Below are positions 5,953 through 6,667 of a stretch of DNA of 6,667 bases, piece after piece. Position 1 is the stretch's first letter. Each line of letters begins with the position of its first letter. The notes beneath the pieces are model-generated. The model was given only the letters and a program-made list of their open reading frames with translations, was not told the origin of the DNA and ran no database searches. The DNA is from Clostridia bacterium (GTDB taxonomy: Bacteria > Bacillota > Clostridia > Christensenellales > Borkfalkiaceae): positions 1 to 6,667 of the forward strand of contig JAGCMG010000131.1 in the NCBI GenBank assembly GCA_017646555.1, given 5' to 3'. Made by a program: the position numbers and the translations under genes.

Positions 5953-6667
5953 TTATTTCTTAACGATAGAAACAACGCCTGAACCTACGGTTCTGCCACC
6001 TTCACGGATAGCGAAACGGAGACCTTCTTCCATAGCGATAGGAGTAATTAATGCAACGTCGATTTTAACGTTGTCGCCTGGCATAACCATTTCGGTGCCT
6101 TCTGGTAATTTGATGGTACCAGTAACGTCGGTGGTTCTGAAGTAGAATTGAGGTCTGTAGTTGTTGAAGAATGGGGTGTGTCTACCACCTTCTTCTTTAG
6201 TTAAAACGTAAACTTGACCTTCGAATTCGGTGTGTGGTTGAACTGAACCCGGTTTAGCGATAACTTGACCTCTTTCGATATCTTTACGGTCGATACCACG
6301 GAGGAGCGCACCTACGTTGTCACCTGCTTGAGCTTCGTCAAGAAGTTTTCTGAACATTTCAAGACCAGTAATAACGGTGGTTTTAGATTTTTCTTGTAAG
6401 CCTACGATTTCAGCAGGGTCGCCAACTTTAGCAACACCTCTTTCTACTCTACCAGTTGCAACGGTACCACGACCAGAAATCGTGAATACGTCTTCTACAG
6501 GGAGAAGGAATGGTTTAGAATCTTCTCTTGCAGGGGTAGGAATATAAGAGTCAACTGCATTCATAAGTTCGAAGATGCAAGCACATTCAGCAGATGCTTT
6601 AACGTCATCAGCGCTGTGGTCAGCTTGAGCATATTCAAGAGCTTTAAGAGCAGAACCTTTAACGATA
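5953..6667 (-). CDS. tuf: Elongation factor Tu, C-terminal part (5' end off the window)
   Basis: EF-Tu delivers aminoacyl-tRNA to the ribosome as a GTP complex. The visible 237 codons run from the window edge (first full codon 6666-6664) to TAA at 5955-5953. They cover the end of the G domain (IVKGSALKALE), domain 2 (PFLLPVEDVF, GRGTVATGRVERG, LLRGI) and domain 3 (EEGGRHTPFF, YRPQFYFRTTDVTGT, GLRFAIREGGRTVG). The in-frame ATG at 6562-6564 is an internal Met, not the start, because conserved coding continues upstream. The GTP-binding motifs lie outside the window. Between SALKALE and DSYIP there are 27 residues, against 16 in E. coli and B. subtilis; the extra part includes an ECAC pair. The FRTT and FAIREGG segments, known contact areas of pulvomycin and kirromycin, look wild type. 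The gene has its own terminator and points toward the pot operon. Confidence 0.97.
   Translation of the reverse strand, partial: IVKGSALKALEYAQADHSADDVKASAECACIFELMNAVDSYIPTPAREDSKPFLLPVEDVFTISGRGTVATGRVERGVAKVGDPAEIVGLQEKSKTTVITGLEMFRKLLDEAQAGDNVGALLRGIDRKDIERGQVIAKPGSVQPHTEFEGQVYVLTKEEGGRHTPFFNNYRPQFYFRTTDVTGTIKLPEGTEMVMPGDNVKIDVALITPIAMEEGLRFAIREGGRTVGSGVVSIVKK

Noticed and set aside
1..6667. CRISPR repeats, transposon ends, tRNA or rRNA genes, and phage genes.
   Set aside because: None is seen on either strand; gene density and order look like ordinary chromosomal housekeeping DNA.

Overview
The window reads as a low-GC, Gram-positive chromosome, most likely Clostridia (Bacillota). This rests on the AT-rich intergenic DNA, strong AAGGAG-type ribosome binding sites, a consensus SigA promoter, and the protein types: a firmicute-style class II aldolase, a clostridial-looking EF-Tu and a Gram-positive-style secreted binding protein. 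This is inference; no rRNA or other taxonomic marker is present.

Layout: (1) 1-190, plus strand: 3' end of a class II fructose-bisphosphate aldolase gene, followed by its intrinsic terminator (208-236). (2) 284-310: a second hairpin that ends the converging minus-strand operon. (3) 326-5667, minus strand: a five-gene operon read from right to left: XRE/cupin regulator, potA (ATPase), potB and potC (permeases), potD (substrate-binding protein). Each of the three junctions from potA to potD overlaps by 1 or 4 bases, and the regulator's stop codon lies inside the potA ribosome binding site, so the unit looks translationally coupled from end to end. (4) 5668-5952: control region with a consensus promoter (TTGACA, 17 bp, TATAAT), a 29-bp imperfect palindrome over the predicted transcription start, helically spaced A-tracts upstream, and two hairpin terminators separating it from tuf. 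(5) 5953-6667, minus strand: 3' part of tuf (EF-Tu), cut by the window edge.

How it works together: PotD should capture putrescine or spermidine outside the membrane, PotB/PotC form the channel and PotA powers import. The regulator is of the PuuR-like type (helix-turn-helix plus cupin) and probably represses its own operon at the palindrome until a ligand, plausibly a polyamine, is bound. The flanking aldolase and EF-Tu genes are housekeeping neighbours with no evident functional link.

I do not see an undescribed system here. The unusual points are variations on a known one: a PotD tethered by a C-terminal membrane helix instead of a lipid, with Cys where the conserved pocket Trp is expected and a large acidic insertion; a PotA with a duplicated C-terminal regulatory (TOBE-like) domain and a basic insertion in its helical subdomain; and an EF-Tu with an 11-residue longer linker after the G domain.
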